From contig UPXT01000032.1 in NCBI GenBank assembly GCA_900538365.1, positions 1 through 23,651 on the forward strand: a DNA stretch of 23,651 nt. Reading direction: 5' to 3'. Each line of letters begins with the position of its first letter. Positions within the stretch are counted from its first letter, which is position 1. Source of the stretch: an uncultured Acidaminococcus sp. (GTDB taxonomy: Bacteria > Bacillota > Negativicutes > Acidaminococcales > Acidaminococcaceae). Below the pieces are notes generated by a model. The model saw nothing but the letters and a program-made list of their open reading frames with translations. It did no database searches and was not told the origin of the DNA. Of the stretch, positions 1 through 7,217 are shown one piece after another. Position numbers and translations under genes: made by a program.

Positions 1-79
1 GAGGACACGAATCTGGACGGTCACTTTAGCGCCCCAAAATAAATTATAGAACCAATTTCTCCCCTCATCGAGAGATGAC

Positions 80-128
80 AAAAATCCCCAGTAAGGAATG
101 ATGAGAGATTCATTACTGGGGATTTTTT
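80..128 (-). terminator. Rho-independent terminator of the HxlR gene
   Basis: A perfect 15-bp inverted repeat (80-94 with 113-127) encloses an 18-nt loop. Read on the minus strand it ends in a run of T. One arm overlaps the stop codon of the HxlR gene, so transcription would end right behind it. The plus-strand side is also T-rich, so it may work in both directions. Confidence 0.8.
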
Positions 129-462
129 ATTTTTCCTCTGAAAGCAGGGCTTGGTATTTCTTACCCCATGTTTCCATGGCTAGAATAATCGGCTCCATGG
201 ACTTCCCAATGGGACTTAGGGCATATTCTACACGGGGCGGGATCTCGGGATAGACCGTGCGGGTGATGATGCCGTCTTTTTCCAGGCTGCGGAGGGAATC
301 GGTCAGGACTTTCTGGCTGATTCCGTCAAGGTCTTGTTTGAGCTCGTTGAATCGCCAGGAACGGATTCGTAGGTTGCGGAGGATGAGCAGTTTCCATTTA
401 CTGCCAATGAGGGATACGGTCGTTGCAACGGGGCAGGCTGGCAATTCTTCTTTGGTCCGCAT
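127..462 (-). CDS. HxlR-family winged-helix transcriptional regulator
   Basis: This 111-residue protein has the size and layout of HxlR/MarR-like regulators such as YodB and HypR. Near the N-terminus a single cysteine (C10, in ACPV) sits where redox-sensing HxlR proteins carry their sensor cysteine; it is the only cysteine in the protein. The segment LIGSKWKLLILRNL (about 18-31) is the hallmark first helix of the family. It is followed by a winged helix-turn-helix with ISQKVLTDSLRSLEKDGII (48-66) and the wing region YPEIPPRVEYALSPIGKSM. The start is preceded on the minus strand by an AAGGAAGGAG-type ribosome site. HxlR proteins usually control a nearby reductase or stress gene, but no target gene is visible next to it here. 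A role in thiol or quinone stress sensing is inferred only. Confidence 0.93.
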   Translation of the reverse strand: MRTKEELPACPVATTVSLIGSKWKLLILRNLRIRSWRFNELKQDLDGISQKVLTDSLRSLEKDGIITRTVYPEIPPRVEYALSPIGKSMEPIILAMETWGKKYQALLSEEK

Positions 463-505
463 GGCAAGGGCTCCTTCCTTATGCTTTATTGATGCTTACT
501 TTTTC

Positions 506-534
506 ATTACAAGCGGAGACGCAAGAGAGTACAA
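506..534 (-). promoter_or_regulatory. Candidate promoter of the HxlR gene
   Basis: Read on the minus strand, TTGTAC (529-534) and TGTAAT (506-511) are separated by 17 bp, upstream of the HxlR start. The -10 matches consensus at five of six positions; the -35 is weak. Confidence 0.4.
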
Positions 535-538
535 GACA

Positions 539-554
539 GTCACCAAAAGGTGAC
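539..554. promoter_or_regulatory. Candidate HxlR operator palindrome
   Basis: GTCACC-AAAA-GGTGAC is a perfect 6-bp inverted repeat just upstream of the proposed HxlR -35 element. Its position suits autoregulation or control of a divergent gene. No divergent gene is present on the plus side. Assignment to HxlR rests on location only. Confidence 0.4.
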
Positions 555-604
555 CTAGGTTATAAAAAGGTGCGTACTTGTTGGAAAAAAGCCCTCTTTA
601 TTAT

Positions 605-1027
605 GCGGAACGGCATTCGCCGTCTCTAAGGCGAAACACGAAGGCAAAAGACTGTACACCAAAAGTACAAAATCCTTGGCAGCAGAAAATAGTTTTGTCC
701 TTAAAAGTCGAAACGAGCAATCTGCGAGGAGAGGCACACTGTCGGGTCTTTTGCCTCTGAGCTCGATTTCTCCGAAATCGATCCGCCCCGCCTTGGTAAG
801 GCGGAACGACATTCGCCGTCTCTAAGGCAAAAGATAAAACCAGATAGTGCTAACAAGAAGAAACCGTTTCCTGCTTTCGTGCTGCGAAAAATCGTTAGGA
901 TAAATCAAATCAAAAATATTGCCATCCCCAAAAAAAGCCGTAAACCGAATTCGTGTCTTGATTCGGTTTGCGGTTCTCTTTTTATGTTGAGTCTTTTGCC
1001 TTAGTACTCGATGCGAAGCATCATTCC
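605..1027. repeat. Two tandem copies of a palindrome-rich mosaic repeat
   Basis: This gene-free stretch contains two related units. Each begins with a 32-nt block (605-636 and 801-832) identical at 30 of 32 positions; in the first copy it contains a hairpin (TTCGCC/GGCGAA). Each then has GGCAAAAGA (643-651; 826-834) matched by the inverted TCTTTTGCC (747-755; 992-1000). After that comes CTCGAT followed by a short hairpin: TCGATTTC-TCC-GAAATCGA at 763-781 in unit 1 and GATGC-GAA-GCATC at 1010-1022 in unit 2. Unit lengths are about 180 and 225 bp. An 85-codon open frame on the minus strand (555-812) lies inside and is most likely a by-product of the repeat. Function unknown; a dispersed REP- or MITE-like element is the simplest idea. 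Confidence 0.6.
936..983. terminator. Bidirectional terminator-like hairpin in the second repeat unit
   Basis: AGCCGTAAACCGAAT pairs with ATTCGGTTTGCGGTT (13 of 15 positions) around a 10-nt loop. T-rich tails follow on both strands: CTCTTTTTA on plus and seven T on minus. No gene ends directly beside it, so it may insulate the region. Confidence 0.6.
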
Positions 1028-1032
1028 TAAAG

Positions 1033-1081
1033 AAACAGCGCCAAACCGAACCTTTGATACGCGTTCGGTTTGGCGCTGTTT
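1033..1081. terminator. Terminator downstream of pepD-like gene 1
   Basis: A perfect 19-bp stem (1033-1051 with 1063-1081) with an 11-nt loop lies about 125 bases past the stop of the minus-strand dipeptidase gene. It shares the AACCGAA/TTCGGTT core with the hairpin at 936-983. The T-tract is short on both strands. Confidence 0.6.
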
Positions 1082-1101
1082 GGTTTATTCTTTATAGCCT
1101 G

Positions 1102-1189
1102 ACAGCCAGAGCCGAAGGCTCGAGACAGCATTCGTCCGTGAGGACGAATAGACAGCTTGACAGCCTTCATAGCATCACAGCTTCACAGC
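1102..1189. repeat. ACAGC-repeat tract with two embedded mini-hairpins
   Basis: ACAGC occurs six times (1102, 1125, 1152, 1160, 1177, 1185) in 88 bases. Two compact palindromes lie between copies: GAGCC-GAA-GGCTC (1109-1121) and ATTCGTCC-GTGA-GGACGAAT (1130-1149). The tract sits between the dipeptidase stop codon and its terminator, so it would be in that mRNA's 3' UTR. Function unknown. Confidence 0.55.
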
Positions 1190-1206
1190 TCCCTTACGTC
1201 AGCTGT

Positions 1207-2688
1207 TTACTCAATCACCTTTCTCACAATCTCCTTAATAAACTCAAACATGCGCATAGTGGAGGGAATGCTGAGCCACTCTTCCGGCGAATGGAGGTTG
1301 CCGGCGTCAGGACCGATGGAGATACAGTCAAGGTCCGGACGCTTTTGAAGGAAGAAACCGCATTCAAGACCGACATGGACAGGCGTTGCGGCAAGTTCCT
1401 TATGAAAGACTTCGGCGTACGTTTTGGTTGCAAGGTCCTTGATCTTGGAGTCCGGGTGATTGGGCCAGCCGGGATAGACGGCGTAGACAGTGAGTTTACC
1501 GCCAATAAGCTCAATCAAGGTATCAAACCGGTATTTGACGACATCGCGCTGGGAATCAAAAGAGGAGCGGACTTCCGATTCTGTCGTAAAAAGTCCCTTC
1601 TTGAGGTCCAGGTCCACTTTTCCCGTATTGATGGAAGTCTGCACGACACCAGGGACTTCGCCGTTCATTTCCATGACCCCCTGGGGCATGAGGATCAGGA
1701 ACTGGATGAGGGCCTTGGTTTCCTTGATGGAAAGGACCGCATCGATTTCATCAGCAGTGACTGGGGTCTTGGTGAAAAAGAGCCGAGGATTGGTCCCTTT
1801 ATATTCTGCCATAAGGGCCTTTTCCATGGTCTCCATAAGGGCCAGGAAGCCATCCCTAACATGGGTCGGAACCCCGATAATGGCGCTTGCCTCGCGGGCA
1901 ATGGCCAGACGGAATGTGCCGCCTGTCAAGGCTGCAAGCTGGATGGGAATGGCCCGGCGGGCTGCAAAGAGCATCCGGGATAGGAGCCGAATGGCGCTTC
2001 CCCGACCGCGGTGGATATCTTCCCCTGAGTGGCCGCCCATCATGCCGCCAACCCCAATCTTGAAATAGGTCAGGTCTTTACCCGGTTTTTCCGGTGTCAC
2101 AGTCTTTTCATAGTGGATTCCATAGCCACCGGCGCTTCCCGTAGTGGCATGGTTTTCCCGGGCGTTATCGATATTGATGAGCTGGTGGGAATGGAACCAG
2201 TCAATATCTGCCGCCGCGGCCCCGCTGAAATCTTCTTCCTCTGCTGTCGTGAAAAGAACCTCGATTTCCGGATGGGCTTGGGTTTCATCATCCAGGAGAG
2301 CCATGGCAAGGGCCACGCCAATGCCGTCATCAGCGCCCAAGGTCGTACGGCCGCCCGTTGTGAGACGGTCCCCCTCAAGGACAAGGGTGAGCGGGTCTTT
2401 ATTGAAGTCATGGACAACGCCCGGCGCGGCCACACAGACCATGTCAAGATGGGCTTGAAAGAGCAGGACCGGTTTTTCTTCATAGCCCGGTGTGGCGGGT
2501 TTCCGGATGTATAGATTATGATGCGTATCTTGCCAGCTCATCCACTTTTCGTGTCGTTTGGCCCACGTATAGATTGCGTTGCTCAGGGCTTTTTCCTTAA
2601 AGGAAGCGTGGGGAATTTCACAAAGCCAAAGAAAATAGGAAAAAACAGGATGCTGGTTCAATTCTTCAAGTGTTCTTGGTACTGCCAT
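1207..2688 (-). CDS. pepD: Aminoacyl-histidine dipeptidase 1 (peptidase family M20C, PepD-like)
   Basis: This 493-residue protein matches the usual PepD length of about 485. PepD is a cytoplasmic two-metal dipeptidase that cleaves Xaa-His and a range of other dipeptides. The ligand set is complete: H80 (QAHLDM), bridging D120 (LGADDGIG), catalytic glutamate and ligand at E150/E151 (TTAEEED), D174 (INIDN), and H466 (NLHSPEE). H220 in the lid domain motif GGHSGEDIHRGRG is also present. The frame is open 63 bases further upstream, but those codons overlap the promoter -35. The ATG at 2688 has AGAGGAGG about ten bases ahead, so that start was chosen. It is divergent from a TetR gene and closely related to the second dipeptidase at 8651-10129. 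Confidence 0.95.
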   Translation of the reverse strand: MAVPRTLEELNQHPVFSYFLWLCEIPHASFKEKALSNAIYTWAKRHEKWMSWQDTHHNLYIRKPATPGYEEKPVLLFQAHLDMVCVAAPGVVHDFNKDPLTLVLEGDRLTTGGRTTLGADDGIGVALAMALLDDETQAHPEIEVLFTTAEEEDFSGAAAADIDWFHSHQLINIDNARENHATTGSAGGYGIHYEKTVTPEKPGKDLTYFKIGVGGMMGGHSGEDIHRGRGSAIRLLSRMLFAARRAIPIQLAALTGGTFRLAIAREASAIIGVPTHVRDGFLALMETMEKALMAEYKGTNPRLFFTKTPVTADEIDAVLSIKETKALIQFLILMPQGVMEMNGEVPGVVQTSINTGKVDLDLKKGLFTTESEVRSSFDSQRDVVKYRFDTLIELIGGKLTVYAVYPGWPNHPDSKIKDLATKTYAEVFHKELAATPVHVGLECGFFLQKRPDLDCISIGPDAGNLHSPEEWLSIPSTMRMFEFIKEIVRKVIE

Positions 2689-2722
2689 GGCAAAGGCCCT
2701 CCTCTTTGGTATCATTGCCCTC

Positions 2723-2751
2723 ATTGTAGCATATCCCTTTAAGGTTGTCAC
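2723..2751 (-). promoter_or_regulatory. Promoter of pepD-like gene 1
   Basis: On the minus strand, GTGACA (2746-2751, five of six to TTGACA) is 17 bp from TACAAT (2723-2728), which is preceded by TG as in extended -10 promoters. The predicted start of transcription lies about 28 bases before the chosen ATG. Confidence 0.65.
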
Positions 2752-2852
2752 AAGCTCTTTACCTTAATCGTGATTTGTAAAGGGCCTCCTTTATTCTTTG
2801 CAAATTGTTAGACGTTTTTGCATCGGCAGTGTTCACTGAATGACAACACTTA

Positions 2853-2868
2853 TTCAAGCAATGATGAA
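2853..2868. promoter_or_regulatory. Possible TetR1 operator
   Basis: TTCAAGCAATGATGAA agrees at 11 of 16 positions with the perfect palindrome TTCAATCATGATTGAA found next to the paralogous TetR2. It lies between the divergent pepD1 and TetR1 promoters. A small palindrome TTCA-C-TGAA is at 2832-2840. Confidence 0.35.
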
Positions 2869-2893
2869 CATGATTAGATTTCTTCAACTTGGC

Positions 2894-2921
2894 TTAACAC
2901 ATACATAATTTGTAGTATAAT
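2894..2921 (+). promoter_or_regulatory. Promoter of the TetR1 gene
   Basis: TTAACA (2894-2899) and TATAAT (2916-2921) are separated by 16 bp, a strong vegetative-type promoter upstream of the regulator gene. Confidence 0.65.
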
Positions 2922-2987
2922 AGCAACATGCATTAAAATACATCTGCTTAAGGTCATGTTGGAAGTTATGGTGGGGAGGCCTAGCGG

Positions 2988-3734
2988 ATGATAGGGAATC
3001 TTAAGTTAAGGAGTTGCATCATTAATATGGACAATGAAAAAGATTATGGAGAGGCCCATTTGAACCCCTTGCAGCGCCAGAACATGAGAATCTTTATCGA
3101 AGCTACGAAAAGTCTCATGGATTCGGTTGGAGAGGAAGGACTTTCCATCCGCAAGATTGCCGCGAAGGCTGGCTACAACAGTGCGACAATCTATAATTAT
3201 TTCCAAGATCTGGATGAGTTGATCCTTTTTGGTTCCGTGAGCTTTTTTCGCGATGTTTTCCAAAAGGTTCTGGAAGGACGCAGGGACGACATGACTTGGA
3301 AGGACCGCTACATCTATTTCTTCCGCAGCCTTGCCAGTGTAAGCTTTAGAAAGCCAAAGGCTTTCTATAATATGTTCTATGGTCCCCACAGCGAAGAACT
3401 GGGTCACATTATGCGGGTCTATTTCAACCAGCTTTACCCCGAAGAGCTCAACGGCATTGATGCCGGTTTTGCCCAGGTGATGCGCGAGGGAATCTTGGTG
3501 AATAAGTACCGCCTGCTTTTTACCAATCTGCTGCGGGAAGAAAACTATACGGAAGAAGTTGAAAAGATTACGCCTGTGCTTTTGAATTCCCTCTATCATA
3601 CGTTCCTTCATGAAGCCATCAAGCGGGGGAAGGATTTTGATGTGGAACAAAAAGCCGCGTATTTTGTGAAAATGGTAAAGACCATCCTTGATGGGTCCAT
3701 CATTATTTCCAATTATCAAAAGGAACATAACTGA
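2988..3734 (+). CDS. TetR/AcrR-family transcriptional regulator (TetR1)
   Basis: The 248-residue protein has an N-terminal TetR DNA-binding domain: helix FIEATKSLMDSVGEEGLSIR (about 36-55), then IAAKAGYNSATIYNYFQDLD (57-76), with the recognition helix GYNSATIYNYF. The rest is a helical ligand-binding domain. The ATG at 2988 has GGGGAGG eight bases ahead. An in-frame ATG at 3027 (MDNEKD) gives an N-terminus more like TetR2, but its AAGGAG is 13-14 bases away. The protein is a close paralogue of TetR2 (6429-7136) in both domains, for example FYNMFYG against FYHMFFG. Being divergent from pepD1, it probably controls that gene and itself. The effector is unknown; a peptide or amino acid is a guess. 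Confidence 0.93.
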   Translation: MIGNLKLRSCIINMDNEKDYGEAHLNPLQRQNMRIFIEATKSLMDSVGEEGLSIRKIAAKAGYNSATIYNYFQDLDELILFGSVSFFRDVFQKVLEGRRDDMTWKDRYIYFFRSLASVSFRKPKAFYNMFYGPHSEELGHIMRVYFNQLYPEELNGIDAGFAQVMREGILVNKYRLLFTNLLREENYTEEVEKITPVLLNSLYHTFLHEAIKRGKDFDVEQKAAYFVKMVKTILDGSIIISNYQKEHN

Positions 3735-3741
3735 CATGGCT

Positions 3742-3773
3742 GTACTGCAAGATTGTCCTTGCAGTACTTTTTT
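3742..3773 (+). terminator. Terminator of the TetR1 gene
   Basis: GTACTGCAAG/CTTGCAGTAC is a 10-bp perfect stem with a 6-nt loop, followed by six T. It starts 7 bases after the TetR1 stop codon. Confidence 0.9.
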
Positions 3774-3858
3774 GATGAGAAAAAGCAACCTGAAGCAAGG
3801 CAGCTGACCTTCCTTTAGATGTACGGCAGATAAAGGGAGGACCCTGGTCAATCAGCGT

Positions 3859-3900
3859 AAATAGGCCCATCCGGTTAAAGGAAACCGGATGGGCCTATTT
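3859..3900. terminator. Terminator of the MATE gene
   Basis: A perfect 18-bp inverted repeat (3859-3876 with 3883-3900) with a 6-nt loop ends 34 bases beyond the stop codon of the minus-strand MATE gene. The tail is only moderately T-rich. With the hairpin at 3742-3773 it separates two convergent genes. Confidence 0.75.
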
Positions 3901-3934
3901 ATCTATTTGAGGCGATGTTTCATGGCCCTTTTGC

Positions 3935-5275
3935 TCAGATGAGTGCCCTGCGCCACGTACCCTGATGCCAGCGCCAAAAAAAGACGAGACCGCGGCTGCA
4001 TTCATCAAGGGCCATGGCGACCCAGATGCCGACAAGGCCCCAGAGAAGATGGACGCCAAAGAACCAACCGCCCAAAACGGATACGGACCACATGAAGATG
4101 ATCCCAATCGTAATGGGCGCCTTTACGTCGCTGGCGGCGTTCAGGGCCATGACCATGCACATGTTGACGGCCCGTCCCATTTCAAGGAAGATGTCGACGA
4201 ACATAATGGTCTTTCCCAGTTGATGGACTTCCAGATCACTCGTAAAAAGGGAAAAGATAGCATCGCAGTTAAAATAGACGAGGATGCTCAAGGTACCGGA
4301 AAGAATCAGGGAAACAAAAATCGTGAATTTCACCTGTTTATCAACTTGCTTGTTGTCATCGGCCCCTTTGAAGTAGCTGACAAGGATCTGGGTGGCCATG
4401 GCAAGGGCTTGGGAATAAAGGTAGCTGATCATCGCAATGATGTAGGCATAGACCTTTGTTGTGATGACAGCGACACCAAAGAGATTGACAAACATCATGA
4501 GCGTTGTCTGGGATAGATTATAGGAAAATGTTTCTCCAGCAGACGGAATACCGAGGTAGAGCAAGCGGCCCAAAGTCTTTTTGGGAAAAGGACGGAAGTG
4601 GGAAAAATCAAAGCGCAGGGTCGTCTTTTTCCGTACGAGGATCATGACCAGGATGAGTCCCAAGGTCTTTGCCGTATTGGTCGAGATGCATACGCCGAGG
4701 ACGCCCAAGGAGGGGATGGGACCCAACCCGTGGATCAACATCATGTTGCCTGAAATATTGAGAATGTTCATGATAGACGAAGCGAGCATGGTTTCTCGCA
4801 GGAGCCCAAACCCACGCAAAAAGGCGATAAAAGCCATATAAACGCTTTGAATCACGACAAAAAGGCCAATCCAGCGCAGATAAAGATGCGCTTCCGTCCA
4901 GATTTCCGGCGGTATCCCCAAAAGATGAAGGAATATGTCAGGAAAGAAAAAGAGAATGAAACTGATGAAGCTGCCAAGGATCAGGTTCAAGAGGAGGGAA
5001 ACGGAAGCGACTTGGCTTGCTTTTTCCCTTTCTCCGGAGCCCCGGTAATGGGCAATGAGAATGGTTGCCGCCTGGGATAGGACCGACAAAGTGAGGATGA
5101 TCATGTTGACAATCATATTGTCGTTTCCTACAGCAGCAACGGCTTCCTGGGAATAACGGCTGAGCATGAACTGGTCCATGTTGGGAACAAGCATCTGCAG
5201 GCTAATTTCGATAAAAATCGGCAGGGACATGACAAAAACGGACCATTTATTGCGGTAATCTGCCGCACTTACCAT
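3935..5275 (-). CDS. MATE-family multidrug/toxin exporter
   Basis: The 446-residue polytopic membrane protein has about 12 hydrophobic segments in two similar halves, the length and layout of MATE transporters. These export drugs or metabolites in exchange for Na+ or H+. Typical features are the N-terminal PIFIEISLQMLVPNMDQFML region, the AAVGNDNMI motif in the first half, and LLYLGIPSAGETFSYNLSQT opening the second half. The start ATG at 5275 has GGGAGGT seven to eight bases ahead. The gene runs convergently with TetR1 and in the same direction as the EamA exporter, but about 150 bases and its own promoter separate it from that gene. The substrate cannot be read from the sequence. Confidence 0.93.
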   Translation of the reverse strand: MVSAADYRNKWSVFVMSLPIFIEISLQMLVPNMDQFMLSRYSQEAVAAVGNDNMIVNMIILTLSVLSQAATILIAHYRGSGEREKASQVASVSLLLNLILGSFISFILFFFPDIFLHLLGIPPEIWTEAHLYLRWIGLFVVIQSVYMAFIAFLRGFGLLRETMLASSIMNILNISGNMMLIHGLGPIPSLGVLGVCISTNTAKTLGLILVMILVRKKTTLRFDFSHFRPFPKKTLGRLLYLGIPSAGETFSYNLSQTTLMMFVNLFGVAVITTKVYAYIIAMISYLYSQALAMATQILVSYFKGADDNKQVDKQVKFTIFVSLILSGTLSILVYFNCDAIFSLFTSDLEVHQLGKTIMFVDIFLEMGRAVNMCMVMALNAASDVKAPITIGIIFMWSVSVLGGWFFGVHLLWGLVGIWVAMALDECSRGLVFFWRWHQGTWRRALI

Positions 5276-5309
5276 AAAAAAAGACCTCCCATCTGGAAAG
5301 GATGTTCGT

Positions 5310-5338
5310 ATCCTATCACGTTAGGAGGGATGATTCAA
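5310..5338 (-). promoter_or_regulatory. Candidate promoter of the MATE gene
   Basis: On the minus strand, TTGAAT (5333-5338) and TAGGAT (5310-5315) are 17 bp apart. Further upstream, CGAATA/TATTCG (5356-5361 and 5369-5374) forms a 6-bp inverted repeat that could be a regulator site. Confidence 0.4.
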
Positions 5339-5425
5339 GGGATGAGGGAAGGTTGCGAATACGAAAAATATTCGGATAGTTTTTATAGAAAAACGCAAAT
5401 GTAAGCTAAAAAGTGTCTTGCGGGC

Positions 5426-6286
5426 TTATTTCTTGACTTTCTCATGCCTTCTTTTGCCCAGGGTTTCTAAAAGGAGGCCTGCAAGGACGACAAGTAACCC
5501 AATCTGCACCAAAATAGGAGGAATCGTTCCAATAAAGAGCGCGACCCAAAGTGGCGCCAGGATCATTTCAAGAAGTGCAAGAAGGGATGCTTTTTGAGCG
5601 GAAATGGTTTGTACGCCCATGGCAAATAGGCCATAACCGCCTGCTACTTGAATAATCCCCATGATGAGCATCAAGATCCAGTCAAGCGGAGTCATGGCAG
5701 CAAACCCGAGGCGTGCTGGTTCAAACAAAAGAAATACGACGCCTGCCGTTGCGAGATTTGCCAGACAAACGGCGCCCAAGGCATTAGTGTCCGTTACTTT
5801 TTTTGAGGAAAGTGTCATGAGTGCAAAAAATATGCCTTCTGATAAGGCAATCGTATTTCCAGTCGCATTGGAGTCCCCAGATCCTCCGCTCATCATGAAG
5901 ATGACGACACCGGCTGAGATGATAAGGACCGGCAAAAACTGCCGCCAAGGAAGCTGACGGGTCACCACGACGGTGCCAATAAAGATCCACAGGGAGGCCG
6001 TATACTGCATGCCGATGGCAATGGCAGGGCTCGTAAGCGATAAGGAAACAATCACGGCAAGGCAAAGTGCGGTATATGAAATAAAGTATAGTGGAAGGCA
6101 GCGGTTTCTCCTGATTTCCCTGATCCGCAAAAAGGGAAGGAGGGCGAGACCTGCAATAAGGGAACGTAACCCGCAGATGAGAAAGGGATCAAGGGTCAGG
6201 TATTTAACGATGGGCGAGTTGATGCTCCAACAAACAGCGGCTAAAAGAACCAAGAGGGTTCCCCTACGTTCATTTGAAAATTTCAT
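5426..6286 (-). CDS. EamA/DMT-family metabolite exporter
   Basis: The 286-residue protein has ten hydrophobic segments arranged as two EamA repeats, the standard drug/metabolite transporter architecture (RhaT/YdcZ/RarD relatives). It starts with the typical GTLLVLLAAVCWSINSPIVK. The second repeat begins around GNTIALSEGIFFALMTLSSK and ends in a basic tail (GKRRHEKVKK). AAAGGTGGTG lies just before the ATG. It is divergent from TetR2, with a perfect palindrome between them, so TetR2 probably controls it. Family members export amino acids, nucleosides or other small metabolites. The context of dipeptide-handling genes suggests amino acid or peptide efflux, which is inference. Confidence 0.92.
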   Translation of the reverse strand: MKFSNERRGTLLVLLAAVCWSINSPIVKYLTLDPFLICGLRSLIAGLALLPFLRIREIRRNRCLPLYFISYTALCLAVIVSLSLTSPAIAIGMQYTASLWIFIGTVVVTRQLPWRQFLPVLIISAGVVIFMMSGGSGDSNATGNTIALSEGIFFALMTLSSKKVTDTNALGAVCLANLATAGVVFLLFEPARLGFAAMTPLDWILMLIMGIIQVAGGYGLFAMGVQTISAQKASLLALLEMILAPLWVALFIGTIPPILVQIGLLVVLAGLLLETLGKRRHEKVKK

Positions 6287-6323
6287 GGTTTCACCACCTT
6301 TGATGGATAATTTTCAATAGATT

Positions 6324-6339
6324 TTCAATCATGATTGAA
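6324..6339. promoter_or_regulatory. Probable TetR2 operator
   Basis: TTCAATC-AT-GATTGAA is a perfect 16-bp palindrome in the 142-bp divergent intergenic region between the EamA gene and TetR2. Size and position suit a TetR dimer controlling both directions. A TATTAT -10-like box for TetR2 lies downstream, around 6372-6377. Confidence 0.6.
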
Positions 6340-6428
6340 TTATAATCAAGATAGATATTAGAATTATCTGTATTATACGTAGAAACAGGGAGTGTTGTCA
6401 ATTCTGAATTTGCAAGAAAGGAGCCCCT

Positions 6429-7136
6429 ATGAACGATCAAAAACAACTGATTTCATCCCTTGGGGAAGAGATGACAATCCGTCAGAAACGAACAATGATA
6501 TTTTTTATTGAGGCGACCAAACATATCCTGCAGGAAGATGGCTATGATCACCTGACGATTCGTGAGATTGCTCAAAGAGCAGGTTACAATGCAGCAACCC
6601 TCTATCACTATTTTCGGGATCTTGATGAGCTGATTATTTATGGTTCGGTTGGTTTTCTCAGTGACTATGTCTGCCTTTTGGCCGGCCGAATCAAGCCTTC
6701 CATGAACGCTCTCCAAAAATATCAAACCATCTATGCCTGCTTTAATCAAATCGCTTTTGTTTGGCCCCGAGTGTTCTATCACATGTTCTTTGGAAACCAT
6801 CATGTTGATTTGGGGCAGGTCATCAGCACCTACTACAAGGTCCTTTATCCTGAAGAAATCCAAAAAATCCCCGATTTGCCCCTGCGGGAGATGCTCCAGC
6901 GAGGAACCTTGTTTGAACGTGACCAGGTCATAATGGACGAACTCGTGGCAGAGGGCACCATCCGAAGGGAAGATGCGGCCCTCACGTTAGAGACCATTAT
7001 TGCGCTCCATGAACGTTATCTGCATCAAGCAAGCCTTCTTAAGAAAGAAGATCCCCGCCCCTTGGAAGAAGCTTTCCAAAAAGTCTTTCTCTTTGTCCTT
7101 GAAAAGGTTTCAGCAAAGTCAACCGTCCCCCGTTAG
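6429..7136 (+). CDS. TetR/AcrR-family transcriptional regulator (TetR2)
   Basis: The 235-residue protein carries a TetR DNA-binding domain at about residues 18-68 with LTIREIAQRAGYNAATLYHY. Its recognition helix differs from TetR1 only at conservative positions (YNAATLYHYF against YNSATIYNYF). The C-terminal domain also aligns, so the two are paralogues likely to sense related ligands. AAAGGAG sits six bases before the ATG. The gene is first of a three-gene unit with the YfcC-type carrier and second dipeptidase: the 81-base gap to the carrier has only a 5-bp hairpin and no terminator. It probably regulates this operon and the divergent EamA exporter. Confidence 0.94.
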   Translation: MNDQKQLISSLGEEMTIRQKRTMIFFIEATKHILQEDGYDHLTIREIAQRAGYNAATLYHYFRDLDELIIYGSVGFLSDYVCLLAGRIKPSMNALQKYQTIYACFNQIAFVWPRVFYHMFFGNHHVDLGQVISTYYKVLYPEEIQKIPDLPLREMLQRGTLFERDQVIMDELVAEGTIRREDAALTLETIIALHERYLHQASLLKKEDPRPLEEAFQKVFLFVLEKVSAKSTVPR

Positions 7137-7217
7137 GTCAATCCCTTTTACCCTGGATTCTCCAGGATGAAATACTGGCGGAGGAAATCAATCCTATCAA
7201 AAGTGAGGTGTTTTATG

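Noticed and set aside
555..812. 85-codon open frame on the minus strand
   Set aside because: Falls wholly inside the palindromic mosaic repeat; no ribosome site and no domain, so more likely produced by the repeat than a gene.
605..1027. CRISPR array
   Set aside because: Only two copies of the 32-nt block occur, about 165 bp apart, and the sequence between them is itself repeated and structured; no cas genes are present.
1054..1983. 309-codon open frame on the plus strand
   Set aside because: Lies opposite the well-supported dipeptidase gene, has no ribosome site, no recognisable domain, and mirrors the codon bias of the real gene.
3006..3851. 281-codon open frame on the minus strand
   Set aside because: Antisense to TetR1 and running through its terminator hairpin; no ribosome site.
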